Below, piece by piece: positions 21,603 to 33,478 of a stretch of 64,000 bases of DNA. The DNA lies in the NCBI GenBank assembly GCA_038380435.1, contig JAWZYU010000005.1, forward strand, positions 35,052,001 to 35,116,000. Reading direction: 5' to 3'. Made by a program: the position numbers and the translations under genes. The notes beneath the pieces were generated by a model that had not been told where the DNA came from, did not search any database, and worked only from the letters and a program-made list of their open reading frames with translations. Position 1 is the stretch's first letter. Every line of letters begins with the position of its first letter. This DNA comes from Ryuthela nishihirai. Lineage: Eukaryota; Arthropoda; Arachnida; Araneae; Heptathelidae.

Positions 21603-21984
21603 AGGGTGTACTCAGTCGGTAGCGCGCCAGGATCGTAATCTGTAGTTCCCAGGTTCGAGTCCCAGCTGGGTCAGCATTGAGATTTATCTCCGCAAAATTC
21701 CCTACCCTGCCCACGGTCAGTAGGGGACACCGATGGGCTTGAAAAGGCCGCCATCCGTCGGATGGGACGTTAAGCCGTGGCCCCGTGTGCGGGAGAGACA
21801 TACCCTGTGCACGTTAAAGCACACCACTGGATGGCCTTGACGGGAGGCTACCATCTGTCTCCCAACAGCTGTTCCAGTGGGTCCCCTCCCCCAACCTTCT
21901 CTGAGCCTTCGGGGTCCATGTGACCTGGCCATTTAGCCCATGGTGTGCAAAAAAGTGCCGCTCAGAGGTAAAACAACCCAACCC
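21603..21984 (+). mobile_element. SINE-B, nearly full length
   Basis: The A-box region is shortened ('ggtgtactcagtcggtagcg') and the rest is well preserved. A likely short target duplication (ccagttct) lies at 21591 and 21983. Confidence 0.85.
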
Positions 21985-22690
21985 AGTTCTTCTATAGAGT
22001 CATTTAGGAACGTTTTGAAATTAGCCCGATTGGCATGGATAATTTCGGTAATATATTCTACTGTGAGATGCAAGGACTGATCTATTGGATGAGGATATTC
22101 TACTGTGAGATGCAAGGACTGAATCTCCTAAACAGATAAATTTGCATAAATTGCATAAAGAACAGTTTGTATCAGCAGTTACCGATTGCTGCAATTTTCT
22201 AGGACACGTGGTCGAAAGTTGGAGTTAACTGAATAGTAGATTGACTCAATAGGCGCATCGACGATGTGTATCTATTAGTTCAAAAGCTGGTTCCCAGTCC
22301 TATTAACAGTTCTAAAATGTCAGTTTCATTTTTTCAGTTGATTCACCCATCATCATTGTTGGGACGATAGTGTTAAAGATAATATCAACATTTGTATTAT
22401 TTCAGGTAACGATTTTTGAGGATTGTATTTTGCAACTAACGCCATTTACCCAAGGTGAGTGTTTAATAGATTAATAACCATGATTTCGAAGCTGCTAACA
22501 TTATTGAATCGAATCTGGTGGTTGGGATGGTTTCTATTAATCATAACTGTAGTCCACCGCCACTGTTTTGCAGTCTATCTGTCCTGTAGGTGCAACATAT
22601 TTGAATTTTCAGCAAGTCACGTGCTCTCGGATGTGTTTCACAAATGACAGCCACATATTTATATTTAGCTCAGAAATGATTATGCTTGTT
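21985..22690. other. Intergenic with a 46-bp tandem duplication
   Basis: 'tattctactgtgagatgcaa' plus 'ggactga' occurs twice, at about 22054 and 22100. No gene recognised in the rest. Confidence 0.4.
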
Positions 22691-22845
22691 AATTGTTTAT
22701 TATTCACTCACTCACTCACTCCCCATCCTCAAGCACCCATGGGCTACGGAGGTCCAACCAGACCGTGCAATTTAGTTCTCCAAGCAAGTCTGTCCTGAGC
22801 TACATATGCTGCATCTGACCACTGCACACCAATTCTAATAAGGTC

Positions 22846-24905
22846 CTATTTGACATTGTCTGCCCACCGCATCCTAGGTCTCCCCTTCTTTCTGAGGCCT
22901 TTAGGCACACTGTTCATAACCCTATTCGCCAATCTATAATTATCCATATGAGCAACATGGCTAACCCAAAGGAGTCTCTCTCTGCACAATATGCTGCTTA
23001 AAGGAGGTTGCCGACTCTTTTGCCTAACCTCATCATTAGTTACAAAGTTGAACCACCTAATGCCCAAGATACTGCATAAGCATCTAGTTTCCTGTTATCT
23101 TGTTTACAAAGTGTCCAAGTTTCACTGCCATAACTAACCTAAGAAAGAACCAAACTATTATACAGTCTAATTTTAGTCTTTAGGTGTATACGCCTATTTC
23201 TCCACACTCTCCATAGATTCTTAAAAGTCCCGGCAGCAATCCCTATGCGTCTGTTTATCTCATGCCGCACATCACCAGTATCTGTTACATAGCTACCAAG
23301 AAAATTAAACCGTGACACCTATTCCAGATTGCAACCATTCAAATTAATTGAATCACAGCCTGCCTGACCAATTTTCATCACTTTAGTTTTCTCTCTGTTT
23401 ATAACCAAACCTACTCTAGTACCAGTTTCATCAACAGCTCGAATAAAAGAGTTCATCTCATCAACATCATTTGCCAAAAGGGCTAAATCATCAGCATAAT
23501 CTAAATCAGATATTTTCGTATCTCCAGTCCATTTAAGACCAAAATCTTTCCCTTGAAGTGAATTTCGCATAACATAATCAATAACCAAACAAAACAGAAA
23601 AGGAGAGAAAATGCACCCTTGTCGAACACCAGAAGTAATGCTAAACCAATTGTTACAAGATTTACCAACTCTCACACACGACTCAGTGTTATTATAGAGA
23701 GCTTTCATTATGTTAACTAACTTGTCTGGTATACCATATGATTTCACAATCAACCACAAATTATGACGATCAACAAGTCAAAAGCCTTTTTGAAATCAAC
23801 AAAGCTAGCAACCAAAGGTTTCTGACACTCTGAAGATTTCAAAGTGAAAATTTCTCAAGAATCCAAGTGAAAATTTCTCAAGAATCTAAGTGAAAATATC
23901 TGATCTACACATCCCCTACCACTTCTGAATCCACATTGCTTATCACGCAATTGACTGTCAACCAGATTCTTAATTCTATTTAGCACAATCATGGTAAGAA
24001 CTTTACCTGGAACAGAGAGTAGGCTGATACCCCTATAGTTATCACAAGAACTGCGATCACCTTTTTTGAAAATAGGGATAACAATAGCTCTGGTAAAATC
24101 CTTAGGAACCATGCCTTTATCATAAAAGTTATTCAAAATTTCAGTCATCCAAGTGGTAACCGAAACATTCCCAGCTCTAATCATTTCCGTAGTAATTTCA
24201 TCTATACCTGGGGATTTATGAAGTTTAAGTTTAGAAACAGCCAAAATAACTCCAAATTGTGATATAGGGCCAACATTAAAGCCAGTAATGCATTTATCAT
24301 CATTACAAAGAATGGGAGTGGAACTACCCACATTGTTTAGAACATCACTGAAATGCTCAGCCCACCTAGCCATGACAGAATCCTCACATTCTATAACCTT
24401 ACTTTGTTTATCCCTCAATCCTTGTATGCCTGTCCGTTTTCTACCACATAAAATAATATCTGGTACAGCTCTCCGCTGTTGTGCTGTCTAACTGCTTCCT
24501 CGGTTTTGTCAGCCAAGCCATCAAGCCAAAGATTCTTATCAGCAGCTAACTGATCCTTTACAAGTTTATTAAGGTCTCTGTAATGCTTTCTATTAGGACT
24601 AGTAGGGTATTGATTAAGGACATTCCCTCAGTTCTTTCGTTCCGAAAAAGCTCAAGTGCCTTATCACTGAGATAATTCTGTCTCCTCTGCTCCTTTTTAC
24701 CTAAAAGAGTACTGTTAGTGTTCAAAAAAGCCTGTTTAAAATGATCCCATTCTTCCTCAACTTCAGCAGTAAGCAAACCATGACTGTCATAATGACTAAG
24801 TAACCTATCATGGTAAGCTTTAGTTATAACTGGGTCTTTCAGAGCTTCAGTATTAAAGGCAAAATTTTTAACCCTAACACAACATTTTTTAAGTTTAAGT
24901 TGCAA
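22846..24905 (-). pseudogene. LINE reverse transcriptase domain and C-terminus, broken
   Basis: Blocks in order: a linker (24905-24558), fingers with LHKSPGIDEI, IPIFKKGDRSSCDNYRGISL and QCGFRSGRGCVDQIF (24418-23855), palm with SGVRQGCIFSPFLF and LDYADDLALLA (catalytic YADD, 23759-23319), then FLGSYVTDTGDVRHEINRRI, YGSETWTL, and the tail LLWVSHVAHMD with GRPRMRWADNVK (to 22846). A 23-bp unit is tandemly repeated at 23845-23895 and destroys the frame between fingers and palm. Confidence 0.85.
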
Positions 24906-24934
24906 GACACTTTTAACAAGATAATGATCAGATC

Positions 24935-25640
24935 CAATTTCAGCTCCCCTATATGACCTGGTATTCCTAACAGAATTAGTTCATTTGCTGTTAATTAATA
25001 TATAATCAATCATATTTTTATGCAGCCCATCGGGTGAAACCTATGTGTACTTATGTATGTCACGGTGTTTGTAATAAGTGTTAGTTATTCTGAATCCATT
25101 GAGTTTACTTATCTGTAGGAGACGTTGCACATTGCTATTGCAGCTACCAATACCAAAAGGACCTATTATTCCTCCTCAAAGGTTAGAATCAATACCAACT
25201 TTGGCATTGAAGTCACCTAGAACAATGGTAATATCTCCTTTCTTGACAGAATTCAAAATATCCTGAAGTTGTCCGTAAAACCTATCCTTCTCATCCTCAT
25301 CAGCATCCTCAATGGGGGCATAACAGCAGATAACATTCAAATCTTTAACGCTTGTCTGAAATTTTGCTGTAAAAAATCTTTCATTAATGCACTCATATCA
25401 TAGAAGAGCATCACTAGCGTGTCTGCTGAGAAGCAGACCTACGCCTTGGTGATGTTTATTATCGTGCCTCCCTGAAAAGAGAAATTTAAAATTATTTTTA
25501 AGAATCTGACCTTTATCTGTCCATCTGGTCTCTTGCAAGCCGAGAATATCTAAATTATAACGGTGGAATTCTTGTGTGAGAACATCAAGAGAAAAAGCTC
25601 TGTGCAGAGTCCTCACATTCCAACTACCTATGGAGAGAAA
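24935..25640 (-). pseudogene. LINE endonuclease domain (EEP/APE family), broken
   Basis: Minus-strand frames give, in order, SWNVRTLHRA, LDILGLQETRWT (catalytic Glu), CCYAPIEDADEDEKDRFYGQ, VLGDFNAKVG (Asp/Asn pair), IDYILI and GSDHYLV (SDH motif). The catalytic residues are present, but in-frame stops interrupt it after SDALL, after DSNL, before VSPDG and before TNSVRN. Confidence 0.85.
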
Positions 25641-26262
25641 ATGGTTAGTAGGATGTTTAAAGAAACTATGTTTATTGAGAGAGGAAATGGCGACAATATC
25701 AAACAGCCCCTAGTCTTAGACATGGGGAAAAGACCCGTTCCCCCACCACTAAAGGCTGAAGCCATCTACACTGGAAGACTTCCCCCAATGTAGAATTTGA
25801 CGATGCCAGTAGAAACAAAGAGTTCAGGTGCCTGCGATGACCTCTGCTCAAGATTATCCACCAGCTGATAAACATATCCTGTGAATCCATTCACTTGGGG
25901 CTGTCAACCGACAAACAAACAGAAAACACAGCAGAAGATTTTCCCTCCACAGAAGCTCACCAGTGCAGCAAATTCAGGATCCATAATCGAGCTCAGAGCC
26001 ATAATTCAGTCCAGTCCAGTGGGTTCATAAGGTCAACACCAGGACCCTGTGTGGTTGACCACTCCTCAACAGGGTAGAAAAAAAAAGAAAAGTAGCCATA
26101 GCTGTCCACATCAGTAGGCCACACTAATCTGGCAGCCCACTGGCAGCCACTAACGGTTTGCACCACGAGAAGGCGGGGTCGGACATTAGGTGCTAGGCCT
26201 GGCCGGTTCTATGCATCATCACAGGGGATTGGTGCATAGCTCTCCTTCCAGTGACTACCTAG

Positions 26263-27734
26263 CTACCATTTACAGACCTGTTTATTATTATTTAATTATT
26301 ATGTATAACATAATACAGATATTTAGCTCAGAAAAAAATCTTCGAATTCTTATCATTAATTTTTAAACCTATTGCTGTTTTCGGCAATCTACCTTAATTT
26401 GTTCCCTAATTTTGGTTTTATTTTCATTATTGTCAAAATAATTAATTTTTCCTTCTAAACTCTTTTAAATGTTTGTTTTTCCATTATTTTCTTGGAGTGT
26501 TTAATTATATCAACTCAGCTTTGAAATTGCCAAGCAGTTTTGTGAAATCTAAGTTTTTAGAGATTTCCAAATTTCATTTAGATCTGTAACAAAGTTACAG
26601 TCTTCGGCGCTTTATGTAATTTAATACGAGGTTTTTAAGTTTTCAGTCCTGTTCTGGATGGTTAATTAACTTTATATTAACATTGATTAACTTCTTATAA
26701 GATTACTAGAGTATGAATCCAGTTTTCAACCAGAAGTAACATATTGCATTTGAATTAAATTAAAATAAAGTACGTTTCAAATGAATGAGAATATACGACT
26801 CACTCTTGTATTCCGGTTTTCTTCTTTTACAAAGTTTAAATTCTTCTCCCTTAAAAGCTAAGACAGTTAAATGCATGTTCACACATTATTCTTTATTAGA
26901 GTGACTAGTAGCCAAAGGAGCCAGAAGTGCAAGCTTAGTTGAAAGTGATTCGAAACACTGAGCAAACCACTCCAGGTGCTCTCTGCTTTAACACCCTTCA
27001 GTTCTCTCTGTCTAGTTCTCTGCAGTTTCATTAACAAGAGCCTAGTTTCTTTCCGTTTTGAGGAACAATAGCAAGAAAAGACAAAAGACTCTCTTGAGTT
27101 TGCTTCAAGTTTTGTGAAGAAATTTCCATGAGGGACTATGAAGCGAAACTCACTCTAGTGAAATAACTTTCTTCTTTAAATTTATCTTCTAGCTGAGAAA
27201 TAAATGTCATGTGCTATTTTTGCTTACTATTTTCAGGATGAACTGTGTTTTGCGTGGAAGATTGATTTATCAATTTTTAAGTCTTGCAGTTATCATACAC
27301 TAGTGATGTACGGTCCTGTGCGCCGTAATTAAACGTATTAAATTCATGAAATTAAATAAAATGAATGCTTATAATGGCAAAAAGTTATATAAACTCCTAA
27401 TTAAAAAACTTTTATTTCAAAATTTAGTCATTGCATTTATTAAATCATTCTATCGCCTGCTAAATTACTAGGTTTCATAAGTTAGCAGAGTATTGTAGCA
27501 TAATATAATATTTAAGTTTTCTTTAGCGTTTATCTAGCTCTTATAGAAGTTTTTTTATTTCTATTGTCAATCTGAATAATTTATTTGATTTTCTTTTACA
27601 AGTGTAAATTCTATTGAGAGTGACTGATTGTCTCGATAATTGGTTAAATACACTGCTGTCTATTAAAAGCACTTTTAATTGCATTTAAAAGCCTTAACCA
27701 CTATGCAAGTTAAGGCTTAGTAGTATTCTTCATA
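26263..27734. other. AT-rich intergenic
   Basis: No repeat or gene recognised over about 1.5 kb. This is one of the longer apparently unique stretches. Confidence 0.35.
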
Positions 27735-27932
27735 GGCATGGCCGCGTGGTTAGCGCGCTTGGCTACTGATCTAAGGGACCTGGGTTCGAGCCCCGGGTAA
27801 CGCATGGCTGTTTGTGTCGTTTTTCTGCTGAGGGCCTGCCATCTTCTCAGACCTTCTACTATGGCATATAAACTGACAGGCAGACCTGTGTGGCAAGCAG
27901 CTACTTGAGGGGGTATTTATTTATTTTTTATT
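27735..27932 (+). mobile_element. SINE-A, full length, small deletion
   Basis: Intact B box and an altered A box (tggccgcgtgg). The hairpin block 'ctcctgtcagacctc' has lost about 15 bp, leaving 'actgacaggcagacctgtg'. Confidence 0.8.
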
Positions 27933-28086
27933 TAAAAAAAAATATCCGTCTTGGAACGGATGATGCCAAAAGTATGAAAACTTGCTTGAGGCAGCCGTCA
28001 GTGTTGAACCCTCACACTGTATTAATGAGCGCATTTAATGAACCACCTCTCTCCGACTTTATAACCCCTAGACAGTAATACAATTA

Positions 28087-28644
28087 CACTGGTTTCTAAA
28101 AATTAAGGAACAACTCTATGTTATGTCAATGGGAAGCTAACATCGAAGTTCTGTAACTTTTAAAATAAGTTTTTTGTTTTGAAAAATGTGATAGTTGATA
28201 AAGAGCTCCAATCACAAAGATATTAATATCTCTATTTTCAACAATATTCGTTCAATATTTAATGAGTTATGGAAGTTTGAATATTTAACAATAACAGTAC
28301 AGTCCCAAAATCTGACTTTAGAAGTTAATTAAAACTTAGTAATAAGTATTATATCAAAGTGTTTAATAAAATAATTTCGTGTTTTAGAAATTTGTGTAAA
28401 GAATTCTTTCACTATTCTTCAGATTTGTATTGGTATTGTTGTTGTTAAATATTCAAACTTTCATAGCTCATTAAATACTGAACGAATACTGTTGAAAATC
28501 GAGACATTGATTTATTTGATTGAGATCTTTATCTGCAATAACACTTTTCAAAACAAAAAAGCTTATTTTAGAAGTTATAGAGCTTTGACGTTAGCTTCCC
28601 ATTGATTTAACATAGAGATTTTCCTTAATTTATGGAAACCAGTG
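28087..28644. mobile_element. Tc1/mariner-type foldback element
   Basis: About 558 bp, almost entirely two inverted arms of about 230 bp around a short centre (28320-28415). Ends 'cactggtttc' and 'gaaaccagtg' sit against TA on both sides (28085-28086 and 28645-28646), the duplication typical of the superfamily. No coding sequence. The RNA or single strand would fold into a very long hairpin. Confidence 0.8.
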
Positions 28645-28771
28645 TATTTTCGATTCCTTTTGGATCATGGAATCTAGGTTGCATTAAAAAAGGAACGATA
28701 TAAAATAGAAATGGAAAGGAAAAAATACGGGGGGGGGGAGGCAGTACTTGGTAAGCAGTAAGCAAACCTCA

Positions 28772-28966
28772 TTACCGTCATATTCTACCATAAATGTCAA
28801 ATTTCTATCATAAACACATCGTGCGAAATATTCGGAAAACGTTTGCAATTTTAAGCTTTCTCTCCCCTATTACTTTAGAGGGCGTAATTTAAACGTTTTA
28901 GTGATTCCGAAAGTGCGAATCGTAATATTTCATCAATATTTATCTAACCCAAAAATAATTTTTAAT
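28772..28966 (+). repeat. R1 dispersed repeat, single copy
   Basis: Shares 'tctatcataaacacatcgt', 'tagagggcgtaattt', 'gaaagtgcgaatcgtaatat' and 'tatctaacccaaaaataa' with the 12.2-13.1 kb array. Confidence 0.75.
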
Positions 28967-28997
28967 GTTGCTGTAATAGCAAAAAATTTTGAATCTA

Positions 28998-29065
28998 CAG
29001 ACGGGCGCAAGGGCACGTTTAGACATTTTCGGGCCCTAGGCAAAAAGTTAAATATGGGCCCCTAC
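28998..29065. mobile_element. Possible end of a hAT-type element
   Basis: 'gggcgcaagggcacgttt' and 'cgggccctaggcaaa' resemble, in inverse, the sequence at 32445-32530. The transposase relic between them is hAT, so these may be its two ends. No target duplication was found. Confidence 0.35.
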
Positions 29066-29543
29066 ACTTTAAATTGTTGTATAGATATCATATACATATA
29101 TAATTTAGAATCCATAATCGGAAAAATTTTTCGAAAAAATTAAAATACAAATGCATTTAATATTTTTGATGTTAAAGTATTCCAAATTTTTTGCCCAGTT
29201 GAATTTTTTCTTTTCGAAATTGTCACTCGCGAAAATCGTTAATTCACTATAATTTATTTTTTATGTACTGTATTTTCCGTTTCTACGTACAAAATTGCAA
29301 AAGCTTTTTTTTTCATTTTTTGCTTTATGAAATTACTTAACGAATAATTTTTAACAGTTTTTGGTACGCAAAATGAACGCTCTCCTTCGGCGTTAATTAT
29401 TGGGAAAACCTAAAAATAACCTTCATTTCAAAATAAAGAAATAATTTTTATTAATATTTTAGATCTGGTCTCTGACGAAATATCAAAAATTCTCAATTTC
29501 TGCTTCGAAGTTTTCTCCATTTAAGTCAATACTATACGATTAT

Positions 29544-29928
29544 GGGGGCGGGGGTGGCTCAGTCGGTAGCGCGTCAGGCTCGTAATCTGTAGTTCCCAGG
29601 TTCGAGTCCCAGCTGGGTCAGCGTTAAGATTTATCTCCGCAAAATTCCTCGCCCTGCCCATGGTCAGTAGGGGACACCGATGGGCTTGGAAAGACCGCCG
29701 TCCGTCGGATGGGACGTTAAGCCGTGGCCCCGTGTGCGGGAGAGCCATACCCTGCGCACGTTAAAGATCACGCTGGATGGCCTTGACGGGAGACTACCAT
29801 CTGTCTCACAACAGCTGTTCCAGTGGGTCCCCTCCCCCAACCTTCTCTGAGCCTTCGGGGTCCATGTGACCTGGTCATTTAGCCCATGGTGTGCAAAAAG
29901 TGCCGCTCAGAGGTAAAACAACCCAACC
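29544..29928 (+). mobile_element. SINE-B, full length, with 13-bp target duplication
   Basis: Flanked by ctatacgattatg and ctatatgattatg (one difference). Intact A and B boxes. It sits within the hAT remnant. Confidence 0.9.
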
Positions 29929-29944
29929 CTATATGATTATGAAA

Positions 29945-30940
29945 TATTTGTAAAATAATTATTGTACTTTCCTTCATTATAAACAAAGAGCGCATCAAAG
30001 TTCTTATTTTCTTCCTGAATAAACTGGGCTTCTTCTGCCGATATCAAAGATTATTCTATCACTACAAAAAAAAAAACCCTTGAAATCTCTTTACCTTTTA
30101 GTTTTACATCATTCACGAAATTCGTATAAAAATAGCTTTCTAGTAATTCGCCTCCTTGATTTATTTTTTTACAGGTTTTATTGATATAATTTTTCCACCT
30201 TCGCTTTCACAGCTTCGTTGGAGTTATCACGAATATTTTGAATAAATGCAATTAAATCATTATTCATTGACAGTGCTCTAAATAGTGAGCCTGTAGACCA
30301 GTGGTTCGAATCGTTTTGCACCGAACACCCCATTTTATCAAAAATTATTGTCATAAAGCTCCTCCCCACCCCCTTTATGAAGATGATGATCTAAGAAGTA
30401 TTCGATATTCTGTTTCAATCTATTTCAACAAAAAACTCAAGAAAATGTCCCAGTTGGGAAGCACTGTTATAGACGATTGCAGAGATTTATTGAAAGATTT
30501 TATTTTGCTTAAAATTTTATTCCAAATACAAATTGATGAAATCAACTCATCTATTCTTTTTTAACGTAGTCCTATATTTTCTACTACAGTTAATGGCTGT
30601 TCCAAGTGATTTGATGACAGTTACTTTAAAGCTTTTTCTATCTCACCGTAATTTTCTTTTAATACCTTTACTGCCTAAGTGCATGAGTACCACCTAATAT
30701 TTCATACTGGATTTATAGTAAAATGTTTTTTTCTAATAATAACTTTCCAAAACATACCACAGATGAGTTGATCTAGAAGAGTAAAGCGTGAAGCTCTTGA
30801 ACCACATTGATAAAGTTTCTCACTTCTATACAACTCTCGGTAGCTGCATTTCCAACTAAATTAAAGGAATGGCTTACGCAACAAATAAATTCTACCGATG
30901 AAATAAATTGCGAAGAAGTAAATTCTTGACAAGAAAATAA
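29945..30940 (-). pseudogene. hAT transposase remnant (ZMYM1-like type)
   Basis: The minus strand at 30877-30775 reads VSHSFNLVGNAATESC and NFINVVQELHALLF, matching the conserved H-S-LNLV-AA-SC...FF--VQ--Y-FFS region of hAT transposases of the zinc-finger MYM1 type. Further down, GTHALRQ-like, INKSLQ-like and the frame at 30369-30178 continue the fold in broken pieces. It is interrupted by a short hAT element (30299-30466) and by the SINE-B at 29544. Clearly dead. Confidence 0.6.
30299..30466. mobile_element. Short hAT-type element
   Basis: Ends 'cagtggttcgaatcg' and 'ttgggaagcactg' are inverted. Flanks ctgtagac and ttatagac are an imperfect 8-bp duplication. Nested in the hAT transposase remnant. 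Confidence 0.6.
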
Positions 30941-31091
30941 TTACCGATATTTCTAAAAAGAAAAAAAATGTTACATTAACATATTGTGGACGAGAAGCGT
31001 GGATCTACGCATTTTCGTAATCATCAGGCTTTCGGCCTGATAATAATTATCGGGATATAAAGAATAAGGCATTTTTCCTTCCTAAACAATG

Positions 31092-31135
31092 GGTATTATC
31101 AACGCATTATCGTAAGATAATGCGTTGATAATACC
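31092..31135. repeat. Perfect 20-bp hairpin
   Basis: ggtattatcaacgcattatc, a 4-nt loop (gtaa), then the exact complement. Not followed by a T-run or linked to a gene. Confidence 0.85.
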
Positions 31136-31511
31136 AAGGCAATGAATATTCATATACTGCATAAAAACCATAAACCGACTTACAAATTGAAATAATAATA
31201 TTTACTTTATTTATAGGAATTTATTCATTAATTAATGAAATTATTATAAAATTGAAAATAGTATTATTACTATTCGGTAAGTTGAAATTAAACATTTTTA
31301 AGGAGAAAATGATTTCGGCACTTTTCCATTATACATTCATTGGTATTTTCCAAATGTCATCTAAGACGTTCTTACGTCAGAATGTCAGAGCAGGTTACGC
31401 CATGCTTGCAAACCTAACTCTAACATAAGAATTTTTACTAGATTGATGAAAATCTTTTTATTTAAGTCCATAAATTTGCAGTTTCGCCAATGAGATCTTA
31501 CTGCCTAGACT
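31136..31511. other. AT-rich intergenic
   Basis: Nothing recognised. Confidence 0.3.
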
Positions 31512-31529
31512 TCTATAAAGTGATTTTGA

Positions 31530-31909
31530 GTTGTTTTACCTGTGAGCGGCACTTTTTTTGCATACCATGTGCTAAATGGCCAGGCCACAAGGACCCCGAA
31601 GGCTCAGAGAAGGTTGGGGGAGGGGACCCACTGAAACAGCTATTGGGAGACAGATGGTAGCCTCCTGTCAAGGCCATCCAACGTGTTCTTTAACGTGCAC
31701 AGGGTATGGCTCTACCTCACACGGGGCCACGGCTTAAATCCCATCCGACGAACGGCGCGGTCTTTCCAAGCCCATCGGTGTCCCCTACTGACCGTGGGCA
31801 GGGCGGGGAATTTTGCGGAGATAAATCTCAACGCTGACCCAGCTGGGACTCGAACCTGGGAACTGCAGATTACGAGCTTGGCGCGTTACCGACTGAGCCA
31901 CCCCCGCCC
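31530..31909 (-). mobile_element. SINE-B, full length
   Basis: Minus strand, complete. A short repeat (tctataaag) at 31512-31520 and 31910-31918 is the probable target duplication. Confidence 0.85.
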
Positions 31910-31918
31910 TCTATAAAG

Positions 31919-32690
31919 CGAAACGAACATACACAGAACATTTTAGTTTGAAACTCATTTGATAGAATTTAAATTAGCGAAGCGGAAGGATACGACGATT
32001 TTGAACTCACTTCTAAATATGTACGAAAAGTGATAAAAGGTAAAAAAAGATATAGTTGATAGAATGATCGAGAAGAAAGATTTGATTACAAAGTGATTCT
32101 GAATTCCATGACAGTAGGGTTGTAAGTCACAAAAATACGAGTATTGATAAGTGATGTCAAAGTATGTAATTGTCTTTTTTCCATAGATACGAAATATTTC
32201 CATAAAGCAATGCATTATCAGCTACCTGTGACATCTTTCTGGTCTTAGCCTGCCCGTGTAACCTAAATTTTTAACTTTTTCTCTTAGAGTACGCACTTCA
32301 AATATTTAGAGCGTACAGAAAAATATTAAGTATATTATATTGCATGATAAGGATTGGGACCGATTCGGTCCTTGCATGTGCATTTTTAAACGTCATAGTC
32401 CCAAATTCACTTATCATAAAATAATAAAATCGACTACTGTACTTCGAGGCCTTCCGAGCCCATTTCGGGCCCCTCAGATTTACAAGCCCTAGGCACGTGC
32501 CTAGTTTGCCTAGGCCAAGACGCGGCCATGGAAGGACGGACCGACAGACAGACAACATTAGCTCGTTTTTTTTTTAAATGAGATAAGAAAAGATGAACCT
32601 GTTTGTTTCTCAGCTTCAATACCGTATTACATATAACTATATGAAACGAATGGCAAATATATTATTTTTATATATGTATAAAAATTATGA
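31919..32690. other. Intergenic, includes a possible hAT end at 32445-32530
   Basis: 32445-32530 contains 'catttcgggcccctcagatt' and 'ccctaggcacgtgcctag', a GC-rich palindromic block unlike its surroundings and related to 28998-29065. The rest is AT-rich with no gene. Confidence 0.35.
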
Positions 32691-32901
32691 GCCGTCCCGT
32701 GGCCGAGTGGTTAGCGCGCTTGGTTTCTGATCTACGGGACCTGGGTTCGAGCCCCGGGTAAGGCATGGATGTTCGTGTCGTTTTTTCTGCTGAGGTCCTG
32801 CCATCCTCACAGACCTTTCTACTCTGGCATATAAACTGACAGGCTCCTGTCAGACCTCTGTGGCAAGCAGCTGCTTGAGGGTGTATTTATTTATTTACTT
32901 T
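32691..32901 (+). mobile_element. SINE-A, full length, with 12-bp target duplication
   Basis: Flanked by tataaaaattat at 32677-32688 and 32902-32913, exact. Intact A and B boxes. One of the youngest-looking SINE-A copies. Confidence 0.9.
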
Positions 32902-32913
32902 TATAAAAATTAT

Positions 32914-33264
32914 CCCTTGTCAAGTGGCAAACATTTTAAACAGTGTTTTTCGGAGAATTTTTTTCTTTCTTAACTGCTAAACTACGAATTTATTACATTC
33001 AGCAAGTTTATTTCTCAGTTCATTTCATGCCTTTGACTTGGAAACTGACTGCATTACTGTGAAGTAGATTACTGAGATAAAAACTGAAAGTAAATAACAG
33101 TAATGAAGCCTTTGTATGCGCTTTCGCCGTTCTCTTGAAAGTTTTGCGCAATAGACTAAACTTCTTTGAAGAGGATTATTGAAATGGAAACAGAGAAAAA
33201 TAAAAGAGAGAAAATAAACAACAGCAATGATTCCAGAAACTGCTACTGTAAATTTTAATCATTA
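32914..33264. other. AT-rich intergenic
   Basis: Nothing recognised. Confidence 0.3.
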
Positions 33265-33277
33265 CTATTATTCATAA

Positions 33278-33478
33278 GCCGTCCCATGGCCGATTAGCAC
33301 GCTTGGCTACTGATCTAAGGGACCTGGGTTCAAGCCCCGGATAAGGCATGGATGTGTGTGTTGTTTTTCTGCTGAGGTCCTGCCATCCTCACAGACCTTC
33401 TACTCTGGCATATAAACTGACAGGCTCCTGTCAGACCTCTGTGGCAAGCAGCTGCTTGAGGGGGTATTGATTATTATT
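33278..33478 (+). mobile_element. SINE-A, full length
   Basis: The A box is damaged by a 5-bp deletion ('ggccgattagcac'). The flanking repeat tattattcata at 33266 and 33480 is the likely target duplication. Confidence 0.85.

Larger units (their letters stand above)
22700..26262 (-). mobile_element. APE-type LINE (non-LTR retrotransposon), nearly full length, decayed
   Basis: About 3.5 kb on the minus strand. An untranslated 5' part (26262 to about 25700) comes first, then an apurinic-type endonuclease, a reverse transcriptase and a C-terminal region. The 3' end is 'gcttgaggatgggg' followed by an AGTG/TGAG microsatellite. It inserts by target-primed reverse transcription. Many stops and frameshifts make it inactive. 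Clade not assigned (RTE- or I-like by the look of the C-terminus). A second 3' copy lies at 47.0 kb, and its 3' end resembles that of SINE-A. Confidence 0.85.

Noticed and set aside
22700..22725. Independent microsatellite (ACTC)n
   Set aside because: It is the 3' tail of the minus-strand LINE, not a separate feature.
30178..30369. Independent small gene of 63 codons
   Set aside because: It overlaps a short hAT element and the hAT transposase relic, so it is a chance frame within them.
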